Position numbers and translations under genes: made by a program. The notes under the pieces were generated by a model, which saw only the letters and a list, made by a program, of their open reading frames with translations, made no database searches and was not told the DNA's origin. From Candidatus Lindowiibacteriota bacterium (GTDB lineage: Bacteria; Lindowbacteria; 2-12-FULL-62-27), in the NCBI GenBank assembly GCA_023249255.1, contig JAHFCY010000171.1:1-7188 (forward strand): DNA of 7,188 nt, given 5' to 3'. Positions 1-6,486 of the stretch are shown here, in pieces; positions within the stretch are counted from its first letter, which is position 1; every line of letters begins with the position of its first letter.

Positions 1-555
1 ATCGCGAACGACAATGGCTTCAGAAATGACGGCAGCTACAAATGCGGGAAATCGATCCCGGGAGTGAAGGAATCGGATCTGACCGCGAACCTGAAGTGGT
101 ACCAATATCAGAAAGTGCCGTCGTCCGGTCGTCCGGATCACGTGATTTACAGGGAACAAATTTCAAGGACGTCGATGGAGCATCTGGAGCGGTTTTTGGT
201 CGACTGCAAGTCCAGAAACATTTACGTGGCCGGTGTCATCCCGCCGCAGTCCGATTTAATCAATAAAGGTCTTAAAGAGCGTGATCCCGAAATTTATATT
301 TTTAAAGTGGATCGTGTCCTCAGGCCGTTGTTTGATCAATATCGATTTGGGCTCTATAACTTCAGTGAGCTTGGTGTGATCGGTTCGGGTGACGAAGAGA
401 TGCTTGATGCGTATCACGGTTCGGAGAAGGTATACCTGCGTATGTGGATTGCCATGCTTCGAGCGGATCCCGTTCTGAAACAGTATTCAGACATCCAATA
501 TTTGGAATCGGTCTTAAAGAACTCTCGAAGCGATCTCCGGGTGTTTGATCACTGA
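1..555 (+). CDS. SGNH/GDSL hydrolase-like protein, C-terminal part (5' end off window)
   Basis: This frame is open from the first base of the window to a TGA at 553-555, so the gene starts further left; the GTG at 64 is not a convincing start because coding continues upstream of it. The visible 184 residues begin with a motif around DGSYKCG, which resembles the DGSYxYG motif I associate with SGNH-like proteins of surface-glycan loci. A segment follows with a predicted helix (MEHLERFLVDCKSRN) leading into a hydrophobic strand ending in a Pro-Pro turn (YVAGVIPPQ). Near the C-terminus is a D-A-Y-H-G-S motif (Asp codon 406-408, His codon 415-417), which fits the Asp-x-x-His half of an SGNH catalytic triad. 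The nucleophile serine would lie off the window. Family members often act as esterases or O-acyltransferase partners on envelope polymers, but this assignment is by motif only. It is convergent with the OmpA gene, 21 bases away. I am sure it is coding and only moderately sure of the family. Confidence 0.8.
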   Translation: MANDNGFRNDGSYKCGKSIPGVKESDLTANLKWYQYQKVPSSGRPDHVIYREQISRTSMEHLERFLVDCKSRNIYVAGVIPPQSDLINKGLKERDPEIYIFKVDRVLRPLFDQYRFGLYNFSELGVIGSGDEEMLDAYHGSEKVYLRMWIAMLRADPVLKQYSDIQYLESVLKNSRSDLRVFDH

Positions 556-584
556 CCCGGGAGTATCCCCGGAAATTTATTTCC
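556..584. terminator. weak hairpin(s) between convergent genes
   Basis: The 21-base gap between the two convergent stop codons contains a short stem, CCGGG (557-561) with CCCGG (568-572), and a six-base loop. It is followed on the plus strand by the AT-rich stretch AAATTTATTT. A second, overlapping, alternative stem pairs GGAAAT (571-576) with ATTTCC (579-584). This could end transcription of the plus-strand gene. The stem is short and the T-run is interrupted, so the call is tentative. Read on the minus strand, the GC-rich stem has no T-tract after it. Confidence 0.3.
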
Positions 585-1152
585 CGCGTTCGAGGATCAC
601 GAATTCCACCCGCCGGCTGGCCTTGCGGCCTTCGGAACTGCTGAGCGATCCGATTGGCCGGGAATATCCGAACCCGGCCGTTTGGATGCGGTCCGCGTCA
701 ATGCCATATTTTTGAACGAGCCAGACCTTGACGGATTCGGCGCGGCGTTTGGAAAGGTCGAGGTTGTAGGATGCGGTGCCGTACGAATCTGTGTGGCCTT
801 CGATCCGGACGCGCATTTTGAGATCGTGCGTCATGATCTGCGCGCCGACGTCGAGATCGCCCTTTGCGTCGTCGATAATGTCCGCGCTGTTTAACGCGAA
901 ATGAATGTTACGAAATGTGAGAACAGGCGGGATCTCGTCTGGACAGCCGTCGTCATCCTGATAGCCGTTGACGGTTTCCGCCGCATCCGGACACCTGTCC
1001 ATCGAATCCGGGATACCGTCATTGTCCCGATCGGATGGTTTGGGTGCGGCCGCCTCGATCGATTGAACGGCCGGCTGAACGGCTTTCTGCGGGGCCGGCC
1101 GGGCCGTCAGTGTGATGAAACACAGCAACATGATGCAAATCCGAAAAAACAT
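577..1152 (-). CDS. OmpA-family protein with thrombospondin type 3 calcium-binding repeats
   Basis: A 191-residue secreted protein. Residues 1-17 form a signal peptide (Arg4, then a hydrophobic core, probable cleavage after Leu-Thr-Ala17); there is no lipobox. A Pro/Ala-rich linker (about 18-40) leads to two thrombospondin type 3 repeats (about 41-72): DRDNDGIPDSMDRCPD, then a GYQDDDGCPDE unit. Their regularly spaced aspartates are typical calcium ligands, and Cys54 and Cys70 match the CPD positions. Residues about 77-189 are a complete OmpA-like peptidoglycan-binding domain, with the signature HTDSYG...YN..LSKRRAESV. Asp122 and Arg137 align with the two residues that bind diaminopimelate in Escherichia coli OmpA. 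There is no beta-barrel, so this is probably a periplasmic protein or one tied to peptidoglycan. It starts 76 bases after the asparagine synthase stop codon. The ATG start is supported by a strong AAGGAGG site. Its role relative to the glycan genes is unknown. Confidence 0.95.
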   Translation of the reverse strand: MFFRICIMLLCFITLTARPAPQKAVQPAVQSIEAAAPKPSDRDNDGIPDSMDRCPDAAETVNGYQDDDGCPDEIPPVLTFRNIHFALNSADIIDDAKGDLDVGAQIMTHDLKMRVRIEGHTDSYGTASYNLDLSKRRAESVKVWLVQKYGIDADRIQTAGFGYSRPIGSLSSSEGRKASRRVEFVILERGK

Positions 1153-1158
1153 GTATGC

Positions 1159-1165
1159 CCTCCTT
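1159..1165 (-). promoter_or_regulatory. Strong Shine-Dalgarno site of the OmpA-family gene
   Basis: The minus strand reads AAGGAGG six bases before the ATG at 1152, a near-perfect match to the 16S anti-Shine-Dalgarno sequence. It fixes the start of the OmpA gene. It also contrasts with the coupled upstream genes, most of which have weak or no such site. No convincing sigma-70 -10/-35 pair was found in the 76-base gap, so I cannot say whether the gene has its own promoter. Confidence 0.85.
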
Positions 1166-1206
1166 ACAAAGTGTCTGGAATACTTCCATAAAACTATCTA
1201 TCGTGC

Positions 1207-1245
1207 AATTGAGAATCCAATGGAGAAATCAAGATTGGGGCAATT
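1207..1245. other. Imperfect nested inverted repeat at the 3' end of the asparagine synthase gene
   Basis: An outer pair, AATTG (1207-1211) with CAATT (1241-1245), encloses an inner pair, CCAAT (1217-1221) with ATTGG (1234-1238). It spans the last codons and stop of the asparagine synthase gene and the start of the gap before the OmpA gene. Downstream on the minus strand there is only a four-base T-run. It could be a partial terminator, an mRNA-processing hairpin or chance. Confidence 0.25.
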
Positions 1246-3124
1246 CTGACAGGTTGCGGCGCCACAGTTCAAAAATCAGAAGAGACCATATTTGTTTTTC
1301 GACGCCTTTTTTGGCGTTGAGCGCCTCGCATACGGTGGATTGCACTGCTTCACGGTTGAGAAATTGCGCCAGGCCGTCCGGCGCGCCAAGCAGAACGTCG
1401 GAGACCATCTCGCGCAGTTCCTGACGGATCCAGAGGCGAAGCGGCAGGCTGAATCCCTTTTTGGGTCGGGCGAGGATTTCCGGCGGCAGTTGGGTTTCAT
1501 AGGCTTTTCGAAGAATCCATTTCTGAATTTCGCCGCGGATTTTGAGGTTCCATGGCAGTTGCGCGGTATATTCGATGAGCCGATGATCGAGAAACGGGGA
1601 GCGGGCTTCAAGAGAATTGGCCATGGTGGCCATGTCCATTTTGACAAGCAGATCGCCCGGCAAAAAGAGCCGGACATCCGCGTCAAGAAGGCTCTCGGCG
1701 GGGTTGTCGGAATTTCGCCGGCTTTCTTCCAGCATGCCTGAATACAAGTCCCATCGAGTCGGATCGAGTGCGGAAAGAAAGTCGGGTCGATAGAGTTTTT
1801 GTTTGTCTTCCGGGCCGAACGCCTCGGGCTGGAAGATGGCGCGATGGTCCGGCAGGAGCCATTTTCGAAGTTTGCGGCGAATGAACGAATCCCGGATAAC
1901 AGAATTCGCGAGAGGCCGGCAGAGGGCCGCGTTAACGGCGTGTCGAACAGCAGTTGGCGCCGTTCCCCACGCGCGCGCGAAAGGATAGGAATGCCGGTAC
2001 CGGGGATATCCCGCAAAGGCCTCGTCACCTCCGTCGCCGTTCAACGCGACCGTGACGTACTGCCGCGCCTCGCGCGCGATGAGAAAAGTCGGGACGGCCG
2101 AGGAATCGGCGAATGGCTCGTCAAAATGAGCCGCTAGTTTTTCGACGCAGGAGCCGAGGCGCGGCGAGAGGCGAAGCGGATGATGTTCGGTGCCGAGGCG
2201 GTCGGCGATGGCACGGGCGTGGAACATGTCGTCATTGTCCATGGATCCTTCAAATCCCACAGAAAATGTTTTGATTTTCGCGCCGGCGCATTTTGCCATG
2301 ACGGTTGCGATGACGCTGGAATCGAGGCCCCCGCTCAACAGGAGTCCGAGCGGAACGTCACTGACAAGCCGGCATCGAACGGCATCCTCGATTTTGTTCC
2401 GGAGTTCCTCCACCGCTTCTTCCGGCGAGATCGAGAATTTCGGCGTCCTGTGGAGAGACCAATACAGGACGGGCTCCCGGACGTAAGATGGCGTGGCGAT
2501 GAGGTAATGCGCCGGAGACAATTTACGAATCGCGCGAAAAATTGTGTGGGGCGGCGGAACAAAATTCATGGAGAAATAAAGATCGACCGCCTGGGGATCG
2601 ATTTCTCTTGAGACCGCCGGATCGAGCAGGATCGACTTGATTTCGGAGCCGAAGACGAGTCCATGCGGCGTGATTGCGTAGTGCATGGGTTTTTTCCCGA
2701 GGCGGTCCCGCGCGAGAAAGAGTGTCTGATTAGGTTTGTCCCAGATCGCAAACGCGAACATTCCGACCAGTTCCTGAAGCATCTCGACACCTTTTTCGGC
2801 GTAGAGATGGACAAGGACTTCCGTGTCTGAATTCGTCCTGAGCCGTCTGCCCTTTGCGATGAGCCGGTCCCGGATTTCACGGAAATTATAAATTTCTCCG
2901 TTGAACACCACGGTGATGGCGCCCGATTCATCCGAAATCGGCTGTTGGCCGCCGCGGATGTCGATGATACTAAGGCGCCGCATGCCCATCGACAGGGGTC
3001 CGTCTATAAAATAACCGTCGTCGTCCGGCCCGCGATGCCGGATACGTTCTCCCGTCTTTTGAAGAAAGTCTGTTGTGTACGGCGCATGGCCTTCAAACGC
3101 GAGTTTGCCGAATATGCCGCACAT
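1229..3124 (-). CDS. Glutamine-hydrolysing asparagine synthase family amidotransferase
   Basis: A 631-residue enzyme. The family takes ammonia from glutamine and uses ATP to amidate a carboxylate, classically aspartate to asparagine (EC 6.3.5.4), in the cytoplasm. The start is set at the ATG giving M-C-G-I-F-G because Cys2 must become the N-terminal nucleophile of the class II glutaminase domain; the frame is open upstream to 3220, but a longer product would bury that cysteine. Glutaminase motifs: RHRGPDD (29-35), FNGEIYN (74-80), SDTEV (99-103). Synthetase domain: PP-loop SGGLDSS (264-270), NGDGGDEAFAGY (362-373), and a C-terminal FLDHRL...LPPEILARPKKGFSLPL region (511-562). Both active sites look intact. 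It is longer than E. coli AsnB (554 residues) and within the range seen for homologues in polysaccharide clusters. The start lies one base after the preceding GT9 stop (TGA-C-ATG) with no clear Shine-Dalgarno site. In this context it may amidate a sugar acid rather than aspartate, but the sequence cannot decide that. Confidence 0.95.
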   Translation of the reverse strand: MCGIFGKLAFEGHAPYTTDFLQKTGERIRHRGPDDDGYFIDGPLSMGMRRLSIIDIRGGQQPISDESGAITVVFNGEIYNFREIRDRLIAKGRRLRTNSDTEVLVHLYAEKGVEMLQELVGMFAFAIWDKPNQTLFLARDRLGKKPMHYAITPHGLVFGSEIKSILLDPAVSREIDPQAVDLYFSMNFVPPPHTIFRAIRKLSPAHYLIATPSYVREPVLYWSLHRTPKFSISPEEAVEELRNKIEDAVRCRLVSDVPLGLLLSGGLDSSVIATVMAKCAGAKIKTFSVGFEGSMDNDDMFHARAIADRLGTEHHPLRLSPRLGSCVEKLAAHFDEPFADSSAVPTFLIAREARQYVTVALNGDGGDEAFAGYPRYRHSYPFARAWGTAPTAVRHAVNAALCRPLANSVIRDSFIRRKLRKWLLPDHRAIFQPEAFGPEDKQKLYRPDFLSALDPTRWDLYSGMLEESRRNSDNPAESLLDADVRLFLPGDLLVKMDMATMANSLEARSPFLDHRLIEYTAQLPWNLKIRGEIQKWILRKAYETQLPPEILARPKKGFSLPLRLWIRQELREMVSDVLLGAPDGLAQFLNREAVQSTVCEALNAKKGVEKQIWSLLIFELWRRNLSELPQS

Positions 3125-3125
3125 G

Positions 3126-4232
3126 TCAGTCTGTTTCGGCGGCCGCCTGAATCTGCTCGGCGATTTCGGCCATGATGCGGTCAGGCCATATGGAATCGGC
3201 GGATTGGCCGGCCACGACACGATGAATATCCCCGGCGATCCCTGGACCGCTTCGTGCCGGATCGGTTGACCAGAACAGCGTCACCGTCCGGCAGGCAACG
3301 GCATACGCCATCACCGCGATACCCGTGTCGCCCGATACCAAGACAGCCAGCCGTTTCAACAGCGCCGGCATGTCATGGATCGAAATGTCGCCGGCCAGAT
3401 TGGTGATCCTGCCGTCCCTGGATACCGTTCGAATATTTTCGCAGAGATCCCATTCTCCGGCGGACCCGCTCAGTAAAATATGAGCGTTTGGCCATTTTTC
3501 AAGAGCCTGCCCGGCGAGAGTCCGGAAATGGTCCACCGGCCAGCATTTTTGGGGAATCGACGCACCCGGATGAAATCCGATCCAAATTTCATCGGGATGT
3601 TTTGCCCGGCGGCGTATGTCCTCCAGCAGTCTGTCCATCCGGATCTGCGCGTCCGAATCAAGATGGAGGGACGATTCGAGCGTCGGGATGTTACAGCCAA
3701 GATAGGCCGCCATGTCTGCCGCCCGCCGGTTGGCGTGGTCGGGCGGCGGGACGGAACTCAGCAATTCGGAATTCATGACGCAGAATGAGTAGATGGTATT
3801 TCTTCCCGGCATGCGAAATAGGGCCCGGCTTCCGCCGAGAAGGATGAGGGGAATGACGTCGGGATCGTTCATGTAGGGCAGCAGGGCGAGATCGCAGGAT
3901 TCTTCGCGAAGGGCGCGGATGGTTTTCCGCAGGCGTTTGTATTTGCCGTAATACGGGATGATGCGGTCAAACCGGGGATCGTCGGCGTAGAGATCGGCGA
4001 AGGCGTGATGATAGAAACCGACGATCCGTGCGTGGGGAAATCGGCGGCGAATCGGATCAAGCGCGGGCGTGAAGGTGATGGAGTCGCCGAGCGCAGTTGT
4101 GACGACGATGAGGATGCTTCGAACGGATGCGGGCTGAATGCTCTCGATGGTTCGAACCGTTTTAATGCGGCCGAATCCGTGGAGCAGGTGGACGCTCTGG
4201 AAAACTAAAAAATCGAATCCCGGAATTTTCAT
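3126..4232 (-). CDS. Glycosyltransferase family 9 (heptosyltransferase-like), with altered DTGxxH motif
   Basis: A 368-residue GT-B fold enzyme of the ADP-heptose:LPS heptosyltransferase type, which adds a heptose or similar sugar to a lipid-linked or LPS-core acceptor at the inner membrane. After a partly hydrophobic leader (1-36), the N-terminal Rossmann domain opens with ILIVVTTALGDSITFTPAL (40-58); Asp50 aligns with the catalytic base Asp13 of E. coli WaaC. The donor domain shows IGFHPGAS...QKCWPVDHF (218-236), SGSAGEW (255-261), and LAGDISIHDMPALL (279-292), then VSGDTGIAVMAYAV (299-312) and STDPARSGP (322-330). The usual DTGxxH motif reads DTGIAV, so the normally conserved histidine is Val307. 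The rest of the protein is full length and undamaged. The ATG overlaps the preceding stop as ATGA, and a GGGAG site sits seven bases upstream. The sugar donor and acceptor are unknown. Confidence 0.9.
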   Translation of the reverse strand: MKIPGFDFLVFQSVHLLHGFGRIKTVRTIESIQPASVRSILIVVTTALGDSITFTPALDPIRRRFPHARIVGFYHHAFADLYADDPRFDRIIPYYGKYKRLRKTIRALREESCDLALLPYMNDPDVIPLILLGGSRALFRMPGRNTIYSFCVMNSELLSSVPPPDHANRRAADMAAYLGCNIPTLESSLHLDSDAQIRMDRLLEDIRRRAKHPDEIWIGFHPGASIPQKCWPVDHFRTLAGQALEKWPNAHILLSGSAGEWDLCENIRTVSRDGRITNLAGDISIHDMPALLKRLAVLVSGDTGIAVMAYAVACRTVTLFWSTDPARSGPGIAGDIHRVVAGQSADSIWPDRIMAEIAEQIQAAAETD

Positions 4233-5389
4233 ACGCCGACTCCCGCGCCTGCATGGGTATAAAGTGCCCGAAACGCCAAAAAGGCGTCGACCGGATCGAC
4301 GCAGGCCAGAGAGCGAAACGTCCCGTCAGGATCACGTTCCGGCCCGGTGAGAATGAGCGGCCGATGGAGATTGGCGTATCCGTAAGGGCCGACGCGCCGC
4401 GCGTTGTAGGGATGAAGGATTGCCAGCGTGGGGACGTTCAGCGCAAATCCGATGTGCATGACGCCGGTGTCGGTCGTGATAAAAGCGGCGCATTGTTCTA
4501 TCAGTGCCGCTGTTTTTCGAATTGAGATACGCCCGACCGCGTTCACCACGCGCGGGGCCAGTCCGACCGCGACCATGCGCCGAAAAATTCGTTCGGCCTT
4601 GGGCATGTCACCAACCCCGCCGGTCAAAAACAGGATGACGGGGAAATCATTCAGAATTTTTAGGCAGAGCGCGATGAATGAGGACTCCGGCCAGTCCCGA
4701 AACGCCAGCCGCGGACTGTGATGGATTTGAATCGCGATGCGGACTGCGGTTTGACCATTGGCGCTTGCCGTCGGCATCTCTTCGGCAATCCAGCGCTTCG
4801 CCTCTATTCGCTCGTCTTCGGTCACGGTGTAGTTCATCCGGGGGTCTGCGGTCGTCGCTCCGATGCTTTTGACGATTTCGAGTGTCTGGAGAACGCCTGG
4901 AAGATCGGACCAGTTTGGAATGGATACCGGTGTGTTAACGAGAAACCGAAAGAGCGTGCTTTCCGGCCGGCTGACGATTTTTGCCGCACCTGAAATGTAC
5001 GCCAAGGGCCAGATGTCGGGATCGTTGGCGCGGAGGATGACGGCTATGTCGGGTTTCAGTCGGCGCAGACGCAGTGCGGTCCTGACGGACAGGATTTTTC
5101 GGTGAGGGATCAGTTCATCGATCCAGTGATTGTGTTCGAAGACGGATTTTCGGCTGGCATGGGCGACAACGGCGATGCGTGCGGCCGGATACGTCTCTTT
5201 GACTGCTCGAATGGCCGGCGTGTCCGACAGCGAGTCACCGATTCCGGCGGCGCTGAAGATGACGATGGATTTGGGCGAATCCATTATCGGTTTGTCTTCG
5301 CCCGGCGGCCATATGCGCGCCAGAGCGCGAAAGACGATCAGAATAAGAAACGTCAGAGGTCTTGTGAAGAGAATGCGGATCAGACTCAT
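4229..5389 (-). CDS. Glycosyltransferase family 9 (heptosyltransferase-like)
   Basis: A 386-residue family 9 glycosyltransferase, a tandem but clearly diverged neighbour of the next gene. Residues about 7-27 are hydrophobic with flanking Arg residues and could anchor or dock the enzyme to the inner membrane. The N-terminal domain begins SIVIFSAAGIGDSLSDTPAI (41-60), with Asp52 at the catalytic-base position. The donor domain has HHSPRLAFRDWPESSF (223-238), FLTGGVGD (254-261) and AVGRISIRKTAALI (284-297). It also has a canonical DTGVMH (307-312) and HPYNARRVGPYG (326-337). I chose the ATG at 5389 because it forms an ATGA overlap with the upstream stop, like the other junctions here; an ATG at 5404 would add five residues and overlap by 19 bases. 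Neither start has a good Shine-Dalgarno site, which fits translational coupling. It probably adds one sugar to a core or oligosaccharide acceptor; the specificity cannot be read from sequence. Confidence 0.9.
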   Translation of the reverse strand: MSLIRILFTRPLTFLILIVFRALARIWPPGEDKPIMDSPKSIVIFSAAGIGDSLSDTPAIRAVKETYPAARIAVVAHASRKSVFEHNHWIDELIPHRKILSVRTALRLRRLKPDIAVILRANDPDIWPLAYISGAAKIVSRPESTLFRFLVNTPVSIPNWSDLPGVLQTLEIVKSIGATTADPRMNYTVTEDERIEAKRWIAEEMPTASANGQTAVRIAIQIHHSPRLAFRDWPESSFIALCLKILNDFPVILFLTGGVGDMPKAERIFRRMVAVGLAPRVVNAVGRISIRKTAALIEQCAAFITTDTGVMHIGFALNVPTLAILHPYNARRVGPYGYANLHRPLILTGPERDPDGTFRSLACVDPVDAFLAFRALYTHAGAGVGV

Positions 5390-6486
5390 GCGGGCAATAC
5401 CCATTGATACAATTGTTCGTACTGATCGACCATTCGTTCCCAGTCATACGCCTCCGACCGGATCCATGCGCCCTCACTCAACTTCTGGCGGAGCCGATCA
5501 TCAGCGAGAACCTGTCGAATTGCCGCGGCCAGCGCGGAAGGGTCTTCCGGCGGCGTGAGCAGTCCGGATCGGCCATCTTCGATCATTTCTGCGTTTCCGC
5601 CGACGTTTGTTGCAACGATCGGCAATCCTTCGGCCATCGATTCGAGGAGCGCGTTCGAAAATGGTTCCCGTCGGGATGAAGAAACGTAAACTGCCGCGCC
5701 GGAGAGCCATTGTGATTTTCCATCGCCGGATATCTCTCCGATCCACCGGACCCGGTCCGTCAGGCCCAGATTGGACGCCATCGCCAGAAGTTCGAACCGT
5801 CGCGCGCCATCGCCGGCGACGATGAGCCGCAGATTTGGAAATTGTGTCGCAAGGATGGCGAAAGCGTGCAGGAGGACGTCATATCCCTTTTTGAGGCTCA
5901 AGCTTCCCATCGAAAACAGGTATGGCGGGCTGGCCGGCTGATGAATCGGCCGCGCCGGAGCCCGGACAACGCCATTGTGGATGGTGACGATTTTTTGCGC
6001 GTCAACGCCGAGCTTGATCAATTCCTCCTGAATACTGCGGCCTTGAGAAATGACCGCATCGGCTACGGCCAGGCCATCCTTCATCCTCCGTTCGAGTCGT
6101 GCGTCCTGACGGATCCATTCGCCCGGAAGAATGTCCGCGCCGTGCGGGCGAACCACGACGGGTGGTTTGAAATATTTTTTGAACGCCGCGCCGACAAAGG
6201 CCGCCGGATAGGCGCCGTGGCAATGCAGGACATCGAATCTCCGCCGCGCATATTCCCACGACAGGTACACCAGCGTCTGGCGGACGCCGAAGCGTTTCGA
6301 GATCGGCCGGACGTATCGCATGAGCCGATAGCCGGTCTTAATCCGGTTGTTTTTTCCGCGCACGAGAGGAGCGATCACGGTGACGTGATGGCCCCGGCCG
6401 GTCAGACTTTCCGCGAGGCGATGGAGCAGAAACTCGGCCCCGCCGACAGTTGGAAGAAAGGTGTAGGTGAAACAACAAATTTTCAT
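5386..6486 (-). CDS. Glycosyltransferase family 4
   Basis: A 366-residue retaining GT-B glycosyltransferase, which transfers a sugar from a nucleotide-sugar donor to a growing glycan on the cytoplasmic face of the membrane. The acceptor domain starts MKICCFTYTFLPTVGGAE (1-18), with the glycine-rich loop typical of GT4, and includes DVLHCHG (85-91) and VVRPHGADI (111-119). The donor domain has ADAVISQG (142-149), IHNGV (169-173), FSMGSLSLKKGYDVLL (191-206), AGDG (224-227) and YVSSSRREPFSNALLESMAEGLPIV in overlapping parts (267-291). Glu274 and Glu282 form the EX7E motif. The start is the ATG at 6486, which opens the typical N-terminus and overlaps the methyltransferase stop as ATGA. The frame continues upstream to 6606, but that 40-residue extension lies wholly inside the methyltransferase gene and has no family resemblance. 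Donor and acceptor are unknown. Confidence 0.95.
   Translation of the reverse strand: MKICCFTYTFLPTVGGAEFLLHRLAESLTGRGHHVTVIAPLVRGKNNRIKTGYRLMRYVRPISKRFGVRQTLVYLSWEYARRRFDVLHCHGAYPAAFVGAAFKKYFKPPVVVRPHGADILPGEWIRQDARLERRMKDGLAVADAVISQGRSIQEELIKLGVDAQKIVTIHNGVVRAPARPIHQPASPPYLFSMGSLSLKKGYDVLLHAFAILATQFPNLRLIVAGDGARRFELLAMASNLGLTDRVRWIGEISGDGKSQWLSGAAVYVSSSRREPFSNALLESMAEGLPIVATNVGGNAEMIEDGRSGLLTPPEDPSALAAAIRQVLADDRLRQKLSEGAWIRSEAYDWERMVDQYEQLYQWVLPA

Noticed and set aside
64-555. A complete gene starting at GTG 64
   Set aside because: The same frame is open upstream to the first base, and the upstream residues (the DGSY region) fit the protein, so the gene is a fragment cut by the window edge.
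1066-1085. Short direct repeat (TGAACGGC twice)
   Set aside because: It reflects the repeated Q-P-A-V-Q style linker coding of the OmpA protein and is too short to suggest a mobile or regulatory element.
1153-1228. Sigma-70 promoter for the OmpA gene
   Set aside because: The best -35-like TTGCAC has only about three matching bases, and the -10-like AAGTAT 17 bases later also matches in only three; this is not enough to call.
1292-2611. Several plus-strand open frames opposite the asparagine synthase gene
   Set aside because: They are antisense to a gene with complete catalytic motifs, have no domain resemblance and no clear ribosome sites.
3125-3220. Possible 32-residue N-terminal extension of the asparagine synthase
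   Set aside because: It would hide the Cys2 nucleophile that must be N-terminal, and it lies inside the GT9 gene.
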